Shown here: piece after piece, positions 63,055 through 64,000 of the stretch | Position numbering within the stretch: position 1 is the first letter of the stretch | How the letters are laid out: the number at the start of each line of letters is the position of its first letter | DNA from: Achatina immaculata | Taxonomy: Eukaryota > Mollusca > Gastropoda > Stylommatophora > Achatinidae | Direction: 5' to 3' | Assembly (NCBI GenBank): GCA_009760885.1 | Contig: CM019703.1 | Location: 14,552,459 to 14,616,458, forward strand | Length of the DNA: 64,000 bases | Notes under the pieces: model-generated | Told to the model about the DNA's origin: nothing | Database searches by the model: none | Seen by the model: the letters and a program-made list of their open reading frames with translations, nothing else | Position numbers and translations under genes: made by a program

Positions 63055-63716
63055 GCAAATTTGATATTCTGGTAACAGCCATTAAACAATGTCATTGATG
63101 ACAGACCCGGCTGGAGCTTGAGAACCGTTACATTTAGGAATATGGGACGCTGCCACCACATGGCTTGAACTCGAAATTCAGCTACACTTTAAAATTCCCC
63201 TCTTCTACTATCATATCCCTTTGTACCCCCACTTTATTACCCATCTACCACACATCGCAAGTTTTCATTTAAACATCCTCAACACTCTACTACACGCATT
63301 CCAGGACGTAGCTCCTTTCAAGTCACAGATAGGTGCTCCATTTATTCTTTTTTATTTTTTTATTTTCCAATTCTTATTTGCTGTATAGCATGCATGTGAA
63401 TTTATTATTATTATTATTATTTTAAATCTTTCCATGTTTCTTTGACCTGTATGTTTTTGAATGATTAAGGTTCACACTGAAAAGTCATAACTGTGTGTTG
63501 GTTAATTAATAATGCTGTTTCAACTTTTTTTTTCTTAAATAGTTTTAACATTTTGTTCCTACAGATTTACTGCGTAAAATATATGGCCTAAAAACTATAA
63601 CAGACGTAATGAAAGCATTGACTCCGTCCACTACAACTTATTTAAAAAGATCACGTGTTTATAAATTCAATTTACAGTTTCTACAGGGTAATATTAACAG
63701 TCTTGTTCTTCAATAC
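63055..63716. other. Unique AT-rich sequence
   Basis: A (TTA)n run lies at about 63402-63422. No gene recognised. Confidence 0.5.
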
Positions 63717-64000
63717 AACAACTTGGTTTGACATAAAACAAGGGGTCCGTCAGGGGTGCACATTGTCGCCTTACTTATTTAACTTGTATACTGAAAATAT
63801 AATGAGGAATGTTAGAGAAGATGTAGACAAAGAATATTATGATGCCATAACAATTGGAGGATACAAAATACCAGAGATTAGATATGCTGATGACACAGTA
63901 TTACTGTCCACAACACAAAAAGGAATGGAAAAACTAATTATGTCAGTCCGTAAGAACAGTGAAGAGCAAAATCTCTATCTTAATGCGAAGAAAACTAAAT
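63717..64000 (+). pseudogene. LINE-B RT fragment, cut by the window end
   Basis: One open frame: TWFDIKQGVRQGCTLSPYLF (motif B), NLYTENIMRNVREDVDKEYY, EIRYADDTVLLSTTQKGMEK (motif C, YADD), LIMSVRKNSEEQNLYLNAKK and TK. It matches the minus-strand copy at 56.9-57.2 kb almost residue for residue and has no break in this stretch; the A run at GMEK is five bases here, which keeps the frame. The 5' junction at about 63717 looks like a truncation point. It continues past base 64000, so integrity downstream cannot be judged. Confidence 0.9.

Overview
The window looks like intergenic or intronic DNA from an invertebrate animal. A mollusc is my best guess, because the mix of decayed non-LTR retrotransposons, tRNA-derived SINEs, minisatellites and long GA or poly-G tracts is common there, but nothing in the sequence settles the species. 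I found no convincing host protein-coding exon, no rRNA gene and no clean functional tRNA. All recognisable protein-coding sequence is reverse transcriptase, RNase H or endonuclease from non-LTR retrotransposons, nearly all of it frameshifted, 5'-truncated or stop-interrupted.

Layout. 1-3300: decayed retrotransposon with a C-terminal restriction-like endonuclease (R2/NeSL/R4-type architecture), followed by a 46-bp satellite (3571-5302). 6.8-8.0 kb: a SINE-like repeat and a second, internally deleted copy of the first element (7363-7975). 10.8-20.1 kb: minisatellites (41-, 43-, about 33-, 20-, 37- and about 38-bp units), a MITE with perfect 19-bp inverted repeats (12782-13165) and unique DNA. 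20.5-31 kb: RTE/BovB-like LINE 3' ends of several families (called A to F here), an RNase H remnant, tRNA-SINEs, and a LINE-A copy nested in a LINE-C copy with a 13-bp target-site duplication (TSD). 31.4-39.6 kb: more minisatellites, LINE fragments, and a SINE-B split by a LINE-B insertion with a 10-bp TSD. 41514-43632: the best-preserved element, a 5'-truncated I/Nimb-like LINE with RT and RNase H, an 11-bp TSD and one in-frame stop. 45.4-54.1 kb: two co-terminal 1475-bp copies of an unrecognised element ('element Z'), one with a perfect 14-bp TSD inside a SINE. 56.2-64 kb: the longest LINE-B copy, an I-like 3' end, further SINEs, LINE-D and LINE-C copies, and a LINE-B copy running off the window end.

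How the parts work together. LINE families differ in their simple-sequence 3' tails: (ATG)n, (AATG)n, (AAT)n and (GAA)n. The most notable object is element Z. Two equal-length copies share both ends. They carry internal tandem modules, a multi-tier hairpin close to the 3' end, and a terminus (GCGAACGAAGAA then GAA repeats) resembling that of the nearby I-like LINE. This fits a non-autonomous retrotransposon mobilised in trans by that LINE family. That is inference, to be tested by genome-wide alignment.
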